From: Microbacterium luteolum
GTDB taxonomy: Bacteria > Actinomycetota > Actinomycetes > Actinomycetales > Microbacteriaceae
DNA: 64,000 bases
NCBI RefSeq assembly: GCF_039533965.1
Contig: NZ_BAAAUN010000001.1
Span: forward strand, 3,786,448-3,850,447
Direction: 5' to 3'
Shown here: positions 1-8,605 of the stretch, in pieces
How the letters are laid out: the number at the start of each line of letters is the position of its first letter
How positions within the stretch are numbered: position 1 is the first letter of the stretch
Notes under the pieces: generated by a model
Databases searched by the model: none
The model's input: the letters and a program-made list of their open reading frames with translations, nothing else
Told to the model about the DNA's origin: nothing
Translations under genes and position numbers: made by a program

Positions 1-185
1 TTCGTCACGTTGCCGCTCACGACGCTGACGGTTGCACCCGTGGCCCAGAAGGTCGCAGCGGGTGGTGTCTCCGACGCGGCGGCGAGCGGCGTCGCGACCG
101 CGACGGCCACGACCGGCACCGACCACGCTGCACCCTTGACGAGGGTGCGGCGCGAGAGGTCGCGAGAGTTGGGGTTGTCCGGCAT
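1..185 (-). CDS. Secreted protein with Tat-type signal peptide, 5' end only
   Basis: The first 61 codons are present, running off the left edge. The N-terminus reads MPDNPNSRDLSRRTLVKGAA, a twin-arginine motif (SRRTLVKG) followed by a hydrophobic stretch and an Ala-Ala-Ala-Ser cleavage region around residues 35-40, so export by the Tat route is likely. It closely resembles the signal region of the gene at 428 on the opposite strand (SRRTVVQGAAW, then VATPLAAAS), so the two are probably paralogous surface or secreted proteins transcribed divergently. The mature part is cut off and no function can be given. The start is the ATG at 183-185, preceded by a purine-rich stretch (AGGGA). Confidence 0.75.
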   Translation of the reverse strand, partial: MPDNPNSRDLSRRTLVKGAAWSVPVVAVAVATPLAAASETPPAATFWATGATVSVVSGNVT

Positions 186-381
186 TGTCTTCCCTATCCG
201 GCTCTGAGGAGCCATTTCTTTGCTGTGTTCGTGCGGGCGCACGCGGTGAGCGGTGATCGCTGCGTGCACCACGAAGAAGGAGTCGTCGGGGCGTCCGAAG
301 TGACGCCGAATCACGAATCCGTCCGCATTTCCACGAATTTCTGATTCCCGCGTCACTCCTGAGGCGTTTCCGACTCCTTCC

Positions 382-399
382 CAATGTGTCGACACAATG
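382..399. promoter_or_regulatory. Palindrome centred on TGTGTCGACACA, possible operator
   Basis: A perfect 12-bp palindrome (385-396) extends to 18 bp with one mismatched pair. It lies 28 bp ahead of the start codon at 428, in the 242-bp gap between two divergent Tat-type secreted proteins. Position and symmetry suggest a dimeric regulator site, but no family is recognised. The rest of the gap (186-381) shows nothing assignable. Confidence 0.3.
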
Positions 400-427
400 T
401 CGTCCGATTCGAGGGGAGTCAGATCAG

Positions 428-1213
428 ATGAACGAGCAACAGGTAGCGGTCCCGAGGAGCGGTCTTTCGCGGAGAACGGTCGTGCAAGGTGCGGCGTGGG
501 CGCTGCCGGTGATCGCTGCTGCCGTGGCCACACCGCTGGCGGCCGCGTCCGTGGCGTGCACGGCGGGCCTGAGCACCACCACCGCCTCGTACACGCGGCT
601 GAGCGCCACCTCAGCGGTGTTCACCTGGGTGGACGTCTTCGGGGACGGCAAGGATCTGACGCTGACGCTCAGCGCGGTGCCCAACGGCGCGAACAACATG
701 ACCATCAACCAGACGAACAATCTCCGTCTCGACTCCACGACGCAGGGTGGCGAAGCACAGCCCAGCGTCCATCTCGCACTCGACACCGCTGACCTCCGCA
801 ACATCGGCGGCGGGCAGCGCGTCACGTTCAGCTTCGCCCTGGGCGGCGTGACGGTCACCGTCGCGGACCTGGCCTACACGATCAAGGACATCGACGGCTT
901 CCAGGCTCTGGACGGCCTCGGCGGTGCGGAGCGCGTGTACGTCTCCGAGGGCACCGGCACGTACAACACCGCCTGGATCCGCGGCCAGGGAGCGAGCGCC
1001 AACGCATGGCGGCCGTTCACCGGCTCGCCGAACCCCGAGGTCGCGGCCACCAGCGCCGCCGGAAACGTCCAGGTGACCGCGCCGCCTCTCAGTGCGTTCG
1101 ACCTCACGTTCGTCGCCAACAACTCGGGGCGTTCGCTGGGAGATCGGCCGCCCCAGAACATCTGGGTCGGCCCGTTCACGTTCACCGCCTTGAACCCGGT
1201 CTGCGCGGCATGA
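428..1213 (+). CDS. Tat-exported secreted protein of unknown function
   Basis: 261 residues. An N-terminal twin-arginine signal (SRRTVVQGAAW at about 13-23) precedes a hydrophobic core ending in PLAAAS (about 40). The mature protein is rich in Thr, Ser, Asn and Ala, lacks membrane segments, and has single cysteines near both ends of the mature chain (SVACTAG and NPVCAA) that could form a disulfide closing a beta-sandwich. An in-frame upstream ATG exists at 386, but 428 is preferred: a GAGGGGAG ribosome site lies about 10 nt upstream and the Tat motif then falls at the usual distance. It overlaps the surface protein at 1210 by 4 bp (ATGA), so the two are co-transcribed and probably act at the same surface structure. 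Function unknown. Confidence 0.75.
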   Translation: MNEQQVAVPRSGLSRRTVVQGAAWALPVIAAAVATPLAAASVACTAGLSTTTASYTRLSATSAVFTWVDVFGDGKDLTLTLSAVPNGANNMTINQTNNLRLDSTTQGGEAQPSVHLALDTADLRNIGGGQRVTFSFALGGVTVTVADLAYTIKDIDGFQALDGLGGAERVYVSEGTGTYNTAWIRGQGASANAWRPFTGSPNPEVAATSAAGNVQVTAPPLSAFDLTFVANNSGRSLGDRPPQNIWVGPFTFTALNPVCAA

Positions 1214-2745
1214 ACCGCCGGAGCGGCACGGGGGTGACGAGAGGGGCGAGCCGCGCAGGAAGCTGGCTCGCCGGTGCACTGCTCGCACTGGGCGCCGTCA
1301 TCATGGCGCCCGGCGGCGTCAGCGCGGCCATGGCGGCGGATGTCGCCCCGGGGGATGCGGTCTTCATCGGCAGCAAAGAGGGGTACGACGGCACCGGGAT
1401 CTACCCGATCTGGTCCTCGGGGGTCCAGGAGGGGGAGCCGGACTACTGGGCGTACTGCATCGAGCACGACGTCGCGGCCAGGACCGGACTGCTCGGCACG
1501 GCCGGCGACCTCGACAGCTACCTCGGCCAGAACCGCTTCACAGATCCGGCCGTAGCCGGGAAGGTGCTCTGGGTGCTCGCGAACAGCTACCCGGCCGTGA
1601 GTCTCGAAGACTTCGGTGCGGCCGCGGGCGTGCCGGGCATCTCGCGGAATGATGCCATCGAGGCGACGCAGTACGCGATCTGGCGGTACACCGAGCTGGA
1701 CTTCGATGCCCCGTGGGCATGGGAGACGCCCGACTCGGAGGCTGCCTACTGGCACCTCCTCGACGGCGCGAACGCCAGCCCGGGACTGACCCCGGGAGAT
1801 CTCCAGGTCACGGCCTCGGTGACGGCGCCCAGCGCAGCCCAGAGCGCGGGGAGTCTCGTCGGACCCTTCACGGTGAGCACCGACCAGGCATCGGTCGTGG
1901 TTTCCGTGGACCCCGCCGTCACGGTGACGGATGCCGCAGGGACCCCTGTGGACCTGAGCACGGTGGTCGATGGCCAGGAGCTCTATCTGGATCTGCGGGA
2001 GGCGACGGCCGCGGGGAGCGCCACCGTGCGGGTGACGGCAGTGGGCTCGACCGGCATCGGCGCCGTGATCTCTGTGCCGAACGCGCCCGGGGGCACGCCG
2101 ACGGCAGAGGACCACGCGCAGTCGATGATCCTGGTGGCGCCCGACACGGCCGAGACGACGGGTGAGGCCGCAGTGGACTGGGCGGCTCTGCCCGGCGCGG
2201 CGGAGCCGGTGATCGGGACATCGCTGGTCGACGCCGCAGACGGGGACCGGGTGCTGGGCGCGAACGGAGGCACGGTGATCGACACCGTCTCCTTCCAGAA
2301 CCTCGTGCCGGGCACCGAGTACACGGTCGTCGGCGAGCTGATGCGCAAGTCGGACGGCCAGCCGACCGGCATCACGGGGTCGACGACGTTCACGCCGACG
2401 AGCGCGAACGGCACCGTGGACGTGAGCTTCGTCGTACCCGAGGGGTTCGCGGGCGACGTGCTCGTCGCCTTCGAATGGCTCTACCTGGGTTCTGACCTCG
2501 ACGGTGAGCCCATCGCCGGGCACACCGACATCGACGATGCGGCGCAGACGGTCACCGTCGAGGCCGTGGCGCCGGGTGGGCCTACGACACCGAATCCCGG
2601 TGCGCCCACCGTGCCGACTCCGGGCGGCGGAAACCTCGCCGCCACCGGTTCCCCGGCACCGACGATGATCACGGCGGCGGCGTTGGCCGCGCTTCTCGCC
2701 GGCGTGATCCTGATGCGGGTGAGGCGGCGCGCTGTCGACGCCTGA
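1210..2745 (+). CDS. Thioester-domain/VaFE-repeat surface protein with LAATG sortase signal
   Basis: 511 residues, start ATG at 1210 overlapping the upstream stop. A hydrophobic signal peptide covers about 12-40. Residues 45-190 look like a thioester domain: Cys83 in YWAYCIEHD and Gln154 in TQYAIWRYTE are the expected partners of an internal Cys-Gln thioester, used by Gram-positive adhesins to bind host or environmental surfaces covalently. Residues 380-460 contain a VaFE-like repeat (ending GEPIAGHTDIDDAAQTVTVE) that normally forms an isopeptide bond. A Pro/Thr/Gly linker leads to LAATG (476-480), a hydrophobic segment and a positive tail (RVRRR), the class E sortase anchor type used in high-GC actinobacteria. 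No sortase lies nearby. The thioester assignment is from family knowledge and two motif residues. Confidence 0.8.
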   Translation: MNRRSGTGVTRGASRAGSWLAGALLALGAVIMAPGGVSAAMAADVAPGDAVFIGSKEGYDGTGIYPIWSSGVQEGEPDYWAYCIEHDVAARTGLLGTAGDLDSYLGQNRFTDPAVAGKVLWVLANSYPAVSLEDFGAAAGVPGISRNDAIEATQYAIWRYTELDFDAPWAWETPDSEAAYWHLLDGANASPGLTPGDLQVTASVTAPSAAQSAGSLVGPFTVSTDQASVVVSVDPAVTVTDAAGTPVDLSTVVDGQELYLDLREATAAGSATVRVTAVGSTGIGAVISVPNAPGGTPTAEDHAQSMILVAPDTAETTGEAAVDWAALPGAAEPVIGTSLVDAADGDRVLGANGGTVIDTVSFQNLVPGTEYTVVGELMRKSDGQPTGITGSTTFTPTSANGTVDVSFVVPEGFAGDVLVAFEWLYLGSDLDGEPIAGHTDIDDAAQTVTVEAVAPGGPTTPNPGAPTVPTPGGGNLAATGSPAPTMITAAALAALLAGVILMRVRRRAVDA

Positions 2746-2757
2746 CCCGTGAGCGTG

Positions 2758-2800
2758 CGCGGGCAGAGGCGCGAGATTCTTCTCCGCTCCTCTGCCCGCG
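2758..2800 (+). terminator. Strong stem-loop after the surface-protein gene
   Basis: A perfect 12-bp stem (CGCGGGCAGAGG pairing with CCTCTGCCCGCG) with a 19-nt loop starts 12 bp after the stop codon. It has no clear U tract, which is common for actinobacterial terminators. Confidence 0.6.
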
Positions 2801-2863
2801 TTCCGTCGGCACGACTTTCGGTTCGCGGTGGCTCTCGCGAACCCACCCCGTCCGGCGCTACCA

Positions 2864-2879
2864 TTGAATGGCTATTCAA
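2864..2879. promoter_or_regulatory. Inverted repeat TTGAAT-GGCT-ATTCAA ahead of the sigma-factor gene
   Basis: A perfect 6-4-6 inverted repeat in a locally AT-rich patch, about 96 bp ahead of the GTG start at 2976. It may be an operator or part of the promoter of the ECF gene. No regulator can be assigned. Confidence 0.3.
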
Positions 2880-2975
2880 ACTCGGATCGATCGTGCGATT
2901 GGACTCGCGGTCGGCTGCTCGGCGGCGGCTCGGCAGCGGCCACGACGAGCGGGCGTTTCTCTGGAAAGGGAAGAC

Positions 2976-4763
2976 GTGGAAGATTCTCGCAGCGATCGAG
3001 AACTCCTCAGCGCGCTCCGGGACGGCGACCAGCGCGCGTATGCGGTCCTGTGGGAACGTCACATCGGCGCCGCCCTGCGGTACGCGCATCGGCTGTTCCC
3101 CTCGCATGCGGAGGACCTCGCCTCTGAAGCGCTCCTCGCCGTCTACCAGCAGGTGACGACGACGAGCACGGGACCCGACTTCGCCTTCCGCTCGTACCTC
3201 AAGGCCGTGATCCGCAACACCGCGATCCGGTGGCGGAAGGAGGCCGACCGCATCGACGACACCGTCGAGGCCGATCGTCCGCACTTCCGCGACGCCCTCC
3301 ACCTCGTCGAGCGGGAGTCGAACGCGCAGCAGCTCCTCGGAGCGTTTCAAGAGCTCCCCGAACGCTGGCAGCGCGTGCTGTGGCTGACCGAGGTCGCCGA
3401 TGTCCCGCGCCCCGAGATCGCGCGTGAGCTCGGCATCAAACCGAACGCCGTCTCGGCCCTGCAGCGCCGTGCCCGCAGCGGACTGAAGCTCCACTGGCTC
3501 ACGACGCAGATCCCTCTGCCCCTGCGCGACGATGAGGCGCATGCCGCCCGCCTCTTCCCGCGACACCTCACCGAACCGCTCGACGACACGGTGGCGCGAG
3601 AGGTCACTGATCACGTGGCATCGTGCGGCGAATGCGGAGAGCTGCTCCTCGACATGCGCAGCGACGCTCGTCGCCTTCAGGGCGTCACCCTGTCTGCTGT
3701 CGGATTCGGCGCCCTCGGGGTGGTGCTGCCATCCACCGGTGCGCTCGCACCCGGCACCGCCGCGGCTGCGGCGGCAATCGTCGCGGCGGGCACCGGTGTC
3801 GGCGTCACGAGTCTGCTCGTCGGCGGGATCGGCGTGCTCACCGTCAGCGGCATTCTGCTCGGGTCCTTCCTGTTCCCCCCGACGGCACCGATCGAGTCCT
3901 CGCCGCCTCTCGCCGCGACCGAGAGCACGTCCGCCGCAGCGCATCCCGTGACCGGCGCCGAGGCGCCCGAAGGCACGGACGTGGCGCCGATCGTCACCGG
4001 ACCACAGCCGGTCCCTCGCACAGGGCGCTGGATCAACGACCCCGGTATCGATTCGGTCGACCTGGTCAACGACCCTGAGGCTGCCGGGCCGCTCAGCCCC
4101 ACGGCGCCGGTGACGGCACCGGGAACCACACCCGGCCCGGGATCAGGCTCGGGCCTGAGCCCGGGACTCCTCACGCCTACCTCGTCGTCCGGCTACCTGG
4201 CTCCGGTCCTGTCCGGGGCGGCGACGCCGGGATCCACGGTCGCGGTGGATGTCGGGGGCGCCCGCTACACCCCGGCGATCGCCCCCGATGGCACGTGGTC
4301 ATTCGATCCGCGCGCCCTCCAGCTCCCCGCCGGCACGCACGACTATCAGGCCTGGGCGTTCGACGACACAGGTGAGTCGCCCGCGGCGACGGGCAGCTTC
4401 ACGATCCTCCCCATCGTCATCGAAGGCTTCGAGAACATCACCGGCACCGAGGACATGGATGTCACGGAGGCGAGCACCACGGGCTTGGTCATCGCCGCCA
4501 CGGGGCCGGCGAACGGGTCGATCTACATCACGAGCATCGAGGGGCACTCGGCGGTGATCCCCCTGGACAGCACCGGACACGCGATCAAGCGACTCCGCAT
4601 GCATTCCCAGGGCTGGTACTGGTTCACGTTCCGGGCGCTGGATGGCGACGGCTTCTGGGGACCGATGGACGAACATCCGCTGGACGTGTGGGACCCGGAT
4701 GTCATCTTCGACCCGTGGGGCCCCGATCCGGAGCAGATGACCTTCGACATCAGCGATCCGTAG
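2976..4763 (+). CDS. ECF sigma factor fused to zinc-finger, membrane and Ig-like domains
   Basis: 595 residues. Residues 8-75 match sigma-70 region 2 and 105-165 region 4 (LPERWQRVLWLTEV, then an HTH around ARELGIKPNAVSALQRRAR). The chain continues with an anti-sigma-like zinc finger (His213-x3-Cys217-x2-Cys220), an Ala/Gly/Val-rich membrane region (about 230-300), a Pro/Thr linker and an Ig-like domain (about 410-480), presumably extracellular. It thus combines sigma factor, anti-sigma-like domain and surface sensor in one chain; ECF groups with such tails are known in Actinobacteria. The start GTG at 2976 has an excellent ribosome site (GGAAAGGGAAG); an earlier in-frame ATG at 2868 would add 36 residues unlike the family. 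It lies next to the surface proteins, which may be its targets (inference). Confidence 0.85.
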   Translation: MEDSRSDRELLSALRDGDQRAYAVLWERHIGAALRYAHRLFPSHAEDLASEALLAVYQQVTTTSTGPDFAFRSYLKAVIRNTAIRWRKEADRIDDTVEADRPHFRDALHLVERESNAQQLLGAFQELPERWQRVLWLTEVADVPRPEIARELGIKPNAVSALQRRARSGLKLHWLTTQIPLPLRDDEAHAARLFPRHLTEPLDDTVAREVTDHVASCGECGELLLDMRSDARRLQGVTLSAVGFGALGVVLPSTGALAPGTAAAAAAIVAAGTGVGVTSLLVGGIGVLTVSGILLGSFLFPPTAPIESSPPLAATESTSAAAHPVTGAEAPEGTDVAPIVTGPQPVPRTGRWINDPGIDSVDLVNDPEAAGPLSPTAPVTAPGTTPGPGSGSGLSPGLLTPTSSSGYLAPVLSGAATPGSTVAVDVGGARYTPAIAPDGTWSFDPRALQLPAGTHDYQAWAFDDTGESPAATGSFTILPIVIEGFENITGTEDMDVTEASTTGLVIAATGPANGSIYITSIEGHSAVIPLDSTGHAIKRLRMHSQGWYWFTFRALDGDGFWGPMDEHPLDVWDPDVIFDPWGPDPEQMTFDISDP

Positions 4764-4826
4764 ACGCGCGTCCGCAACACGCCGTCATGAGGGAATGCGT
4801 CCTCGGAGCGCGCCGTTGTCCTGAGA

Positions 4827-5780
4827 ATGACTCGTATCGGAACCAGTGACCTCAACGTCTTCCCGCTCTCCCTCGGGGGCAACGTGTTCGGCTGGACGGC
4901 CGACCGCGACGCGTCCTTCGCCGTGCTCGACGCCTTCGTCGCCGGCGGTGGCGACTTCCTCGACACGGCCGACTCCTACAGCTCCTGGGTTCCGGGCAAT
5001 TCGGGCGGCGAGAGCGAGACGATCATCGGCGAGTGGCTCGCGTCGCGCAGACCGTCCGATGTGGTCGTGGCGACCAAGGTGAGCCAGCACCCCGACTTCC
5101 GTGGGCTCTCGGGAGCGAACGTGCGCAAGGCCGCCGAGGCATCGCTCGCGCGACTGGGCGTCGATGCGATCGACCTGTACTACGCGCACTTCGACGACGA
5201 GTCGGTGCCACTGGAGGAGACCGTCGCCGCCTTCGGGCAGCTCGTGACCGACGGTCTCGTGGGCCACGTCGCCGTGTCGAACTACACCGCGGAGCGCATC
5301 CGCGAATGGGTCGGCATCGCCGACCGTCTCGGCGTGGCCCGCCCGGTCGCCGTCCAGCCGCACTACAACCTCGTGCATCGCAATGTCGTCGAGGAGACGA
5401 TCATCCCGGTCGCACAGGAGTTCGGCCTCGTCCTCGTCCCGTATTACTCCCTCGCCAGCGGGTTCCTCACGGGCAAGTACCGCTCGACGGATGCCGCGGG
5501 CCAGGAGTCGCCGCGCGCGCAGGGCGCCGCGAAGTACGCGACCGACGCGGGGCTTCGGATCATCGACGCGCTCGAGGAGATCGGGCAGAACCACGGTGCG
5601 TCGATCGCTGCGACCTCGCTCGCCTGGCTGCGCGCGCAGCCGACCGTCGCCGCACCGATCGCGAGCGCCCGTACGGTCGAGCAGGTGCCGGATCTTCTCG
5701 CGGGTGCGCGGCTCGAGCTCACCGCCGACGAGGTGGAGCAGCTGAACCGCGTCTCGGAGTGGACGCCCGCTCAGGCCTGA
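4827..5780 (+). CDS. Aldo/keto reductase family oxidoreductase
   Basis: 317 residues, full length for the NADPH-dependent aldo/keto reductase (TIM-barrel) family. The catalytic Asp and Tyr are visible in FLDTADSYSSW (about 48-58), the Lys in VVATKVSQHPD, and the His in IDLYYAHFDDES. The C-terminal cofactor pocket shows the PIASARTVEQV pattern. Substrate cannot be predicted; relatives of this length are often general stress or carbonyl-detoxifying enzymes. The gene follows the sigma-factor gene by 63 bp and converges on the response-regulator gene, the two stop regions overlapping by 10 bp. Confidence 0.9.
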   Translation: MTRIGTSDLNVFPLSLGGNVFGWTADRDASFAVLDAFVAGGGDFLDTADSYSSWVPGNSGGESETIIGEWLASRRPSDVVVATKVSQHPDFRGLSGANVRKAAEASLARLGVDAIDLYYAHFDDESVPLEETVAAFGQLVTDGLVGHVAVSNYTAERIREWVGIADRLGVARPVAVQPHYNLVHRNVVEETIIPVAQEFGLVLVPYYSLASGFLTGKYRSTDAAGQESPRAQGAAKYATDAGLRIIDALEEIGQNHGASIAATSLAWLRAQPTVAAPIASARTVEQVPDLLAGARLELTADEVEQLNRVSEWTPAQA

Positions 5781-6490
5781 GCGGTGCCGTCGGGACTCGC
5801 CGGATTCCGGTCCGCCGAGTCCCCGACGAGCCCCAGGCGATGCGCGAGGATCACCGCGTGGATGCGGTCGCGCGCGCCGAGCTTCGCCAGGACGCGCCCG
5901 ACATGCGTCTTGACGGTGGATTCGCCGACGTAGAGCGACTGCGCGATCTCGGCGTTCGTGAGACCGCGGCCGATCGCCAGGAACACGTCCCGCTCCCGAT
6001 CGGTGAGCTCCGCGAGCCGAGCGGATTCGGCGGGATCGGGTTCCGCACGCGCGGCTCCGAGCTGCGGCGTGACATGCTCCAGCAGCATCCGCGTGATCCG
6101 GGGAGCGAGCGCCGCATCACCGCGATGCACGGCGCGGACAGCCGAGATCATCTCGTGGCGCTGCGCGTCCTTCAGCAGGAAACCGCTGGCCCCCGCACGG
6201 ATCGCGCCGAAGGCGTACTCGTCGAGATCGAAGGTCGTGAGCACGAGGACGCGGGTCTGCGGATGCTGTCGCACGATGGCCTCGGTCGCCGCGATGCCGT
6301 CGAGCCCCGGCATCCGGATGTCCATCAGCACCAGATCGGGCGCGAGAGCGGCGACCTGGGCGATCGCGGCGTGCCCGTCGGCCGCCTCCCCGACGACGGT
6401 GATGCCCGGTTCGGCCTCGAGCACCATCCGGAACCCGACGCGGATCAGCTCCTGGTCGTCGACGAGGAGGACCCTGATCGTCTCTGTCAT
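5771..6490 (-). CDS. NarL/LuxR-family response regulator
   Basis: 239 residues: receiver domain (residues 1-125, phosphoacceptor Asp in LVLMDIRMPGLDG, switch Lys in FLLKDAQ) and C-terminal LuxR-type HTH (about 155-215, LTDRERDVFLAIGRGLTNAEI). It overlaps the upstream kinase gene by 4 bp (ATGA) and is its evident partner. It is last in an operon running ABC ATPase, permease, kinase, regulator, so it probably controls that transporter in response to a cell-envelope signal (inference). Confidence 0.92.
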   Translation of the reverse strand: MTETIRVLLVDDQELIRVGFRMVLEAEPGITVVGEAADGHAAIAQVAALAPDLVLMDIRMPGLDGIAATEAIVRQHPQTRVLVLTTFDLDEYAFGAIRAGASGFLLKDAQRHEMISAVRAVHRGDAALAPRITRMLLEHVTPQLGAARAEPDPAESARLAELTDRERDVFLAIGRGLTNAEIAQSLYVGESTVKTHVGRVLAKLGARDRIHAVILAHRLGLVGDSADRNPASPDGTAQA

Positions 6491-7788
6491 GCGTTCTCCT
6501 CGTTCGGTGATGATGGTGCGGCTGCCGCCGTCCCCGACGTGGGGAGCTCGGCGTACAGCACCCAGCGCCCGTTGCCGTCCGGGGCGGAACGCAGGTCTCC
6601 GTTCACGTGGGCGGCACGCTCGGCGAGACCGCGGAGGCCGAAGCCGTCGTTCCCGGTGACGCCGCGCACGCCGTCGTTGATGATCTCGATCGTCACGGTC
6701 TTCGCGGTGTAGGCGAGCCGCACGGCGATCGCCGTCGCGGTCGGCGCATGACGCATCGCATTCGTCATGCCCTCCTGGACGATCCGGCCGATCGCGTGCG
6801 CGACACCGGGAGCGACCTCGGCGCTCCCGCTGACGGCGAGCGTCACCGGGTAGCCGGCTCGTTGCGCGGCGGTGACCGTGTCGCGTGGCGGTGTCGGCTC
6901 CATCGGCGCCAAGGGCGCAGGGGAACCTTCGTCTCGGAGCACGCCGAGCATCGAGCGCATCTCGGTGAGGGCCCCCCTGGCTGTCTCCGCCGCCGTCGAC
7001 GCTGCCCTTCGTGCCTGCTCCGGATCAGCCGTCGCGGCAGCTCCCTCGGAGAGCGCCACGATCACGGTGAGCGAGTGGGAGACGATGTCATGCATCTCTC
7101 GAGCGATGCGCGCCCGCTCCGCCGATGCGGCGAGCTGCGCCTGCTGATCGCGTTCGATCAGGAGCTGGCGGGAGCGGTCGATGATGGCGGTGAGATACCG
7201 TTTGCGCTCGCCGACGTTGACTCCGATGAGTGTCCCGATGAGCCCGAGGACGACCGCGTTGAGGATGCCGTCGACGCCGCCTTGGAGCGTGATCACGCCG
7301 AGACCCATCAACGACAGGGCTGCGGCGGTCACTGCGCCTGCCCCGATGGCGAGACCCACCCAGGCTGCACGTGATGACCGGTAGACCGCGAGTGAGTAGC
7401 AGGCGACGAGAACGATCGGACTGCCCCCGGGGCGCGTGCCGGACAGGAACGCGAGTTCGAGGGCGAAGGCGATGACGAACGGCACGAGGGGTGCGCGTCG
7501 GCGCCACAGGAGTGCTGCGCACCCCACGACGGCGAGGACGGTGGAGATCACCGCGAGCACGATCGTGACCGATTCGGGGACGGTGGCCACCACCTGCTCC
7601 GGGGGGTAGCTCGTGCTGCCGATGCTGACGGCGCCGCCCAGCGTGAGAACCAGGCATATCAGCATGATCAGCACGTCGGCGAAGACGGGATGCCGCGCCC
7701 AGAAGCGTCGGAGCAGTCCCGGTGCGCGCGGAAGCCGCAGCTCCTCGTCCTCGCGGATCGAGTCGCTGCGGCTTCGCGTTCTGCTCAC
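6487..7788 (-). CDS. Membrane sensor histidine kinase (HisKA_3 type)
   Basis: 433 residues starting at GTG 7788. Several hydrophobic segments lie in about 36-190, with very short external loops, so it likely senses within or at the membrane. The dimerisation/phosphoacceptor helix has His233 in ARIAREMHDIVSHSL, and the HATPase domain covers about 330-425 (IVQEGMTNAMRHAP, GFGLRGLAERA). This is the typical NarX/DesK-like kinase class. The gene begins 10 bp after the permease gene and overlaps the regulator gene. Confidence 0.92.
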   Translation of the reverse strand: MSRTRSRSDSIREDEELRLPRAPGLLRRFWARHPVFADVLIMLICLVLTLGGAVSIGSTSYPPEQVVATVPESVTIVLAVISTVLAVVGCAALLWRRRAPLVPFVIAFALELAFLSGTRPGGSPIVLVACYSLAVYRSSRAAWVGLAIGAGAVTAAALSLMGLGVITLQGGVDGILNAVVLGLIGTLIGVNVGERKRYLTAIIDRSRQLLIERDQQAQLAASAERARIAREMHDIVSHSLTVIVALSEGAAATADPEQARRAASTAAETARGALTEMRSMLGVLRDEGSPAPLAPMEPTPPRDTVTAAQRAGYPVTLAVSGSAEVAPGVAHAIGRIVQEGMTNAMRHAPTATAIAVRLAYTAKTVTIEIINDGVRGVTGNDGFGLRGLAERAAHVNGDLRSAPDGNGRWVLYAELPTSGTAAAAPSSPNEENA

Positions 7789-7798
7789 GGGGCCGACT

Positions 7799-8605
7799 CT
7801 ACGCGTCGCGGGTGCGGAGCACGGCCCATGCCGACAGCATCCCGGCGGCGACCCAGCAGGCGAGCGTGAGATAGGCGACGGGTGCGTCGCTCCCGTCGCC
7901 GGGGAGGATGGCGGCCTGTGCCGCCGCCGCGGGGAGGTACCCGGCGGCGTCCATGACCCAGCGTCCCGCCTCGCCGACCATCGCGAACATGCTCAAGACG
8001 ATGGGCAGGACGAACAGCAGGCCGACGGTCGCCGCGATCGCACCCGCGCCGGAGCGCAGGATGAAGCCGAACGCGACGCCGATGGTCGTGAACACGGCCA
8101 TCGCCAGCGAGGCGACGACGATCGGGAGCAGCGACGAGGAGGGATCAGACCAGTCGATGCTCTGATCCCGGCCCGCGACGATCACCGAGACGGCGACCGC
8201 GGCGAGCCCGAAGATGACCAGCGACGACACGAACATCGTGGCGGAGAGCACCACGGCCTTCGCGGCGAGGACCGATCCTCGGACCGGGTTGGCGGTGAGC
8301 GTCGAACGGATCATGCCGGTCGAGTACTCGCCGGTGACCGAGATGGCGCCGAGGATGCCGGCGAGCAGCATCGTGAACTGGAACGGCGATACGACCGCCT
8401 GGACGGGGTTGAAGCCGGGATCGACCACGTTCTGCGCGATCAGGACGGCGATGGCGACCGTGAGCAGACCGGTGATGCCGATCGACCACCACGTGGATCG
8501 CAGGGTGGCGAGCTTGATCCACTCGCCGTGGAGCGCGCGGACGAAGGTCAGCCGGTGGCGGGTGTCGACGCGGTGCGGGGAGACAGCGGGTGCCTGGACG
8601 GTCAT
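7799..8605 (-). CDS. ABC-2 type transporter permease
   Basis: 268 residues, starting MTVQAPAVSPHRV at 8605, where ATGA overlaps the stop of the ATPase gene. Six hydrophobic segments are visible, with the LHGEWIKLATLRSTWW membrane-entry pattern typical of ABC-2 permeases and TGEYSTGMIRSTLTANP between helices 2 and 3. It forms a half- or homodimeric exporter with the ATPase encoded upstream. Related operons export lipids or peptides and confer resistance to envelope-active compounds; the substrate here is unknown. Confidence 0.9.
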   Translation of the reverse strand: MTVQAPAVSPHRVDTRHRLTFVRALHGEWIKLATLRSTWWSIGITGLLTVAIAVLIAQNVVDPGFNPVQAVVSPFQFTMLLAGILGAISVTGEYSTGMIRSTLTANPVRGSVLAAKAVVLSATMFVSSLVIFGLAAVAVSVIVAGRDQSIDWSDPSSSLLPIVVASLAMAVFTTIGVAFGFILRSGAGAIAATVGLLFVLPIVLSMFAMVGEAGRWVMDAAGYLPAAAAQAAILPGDGSDAPVAYLTLACWVAAGMLSAWAVLRTRDA

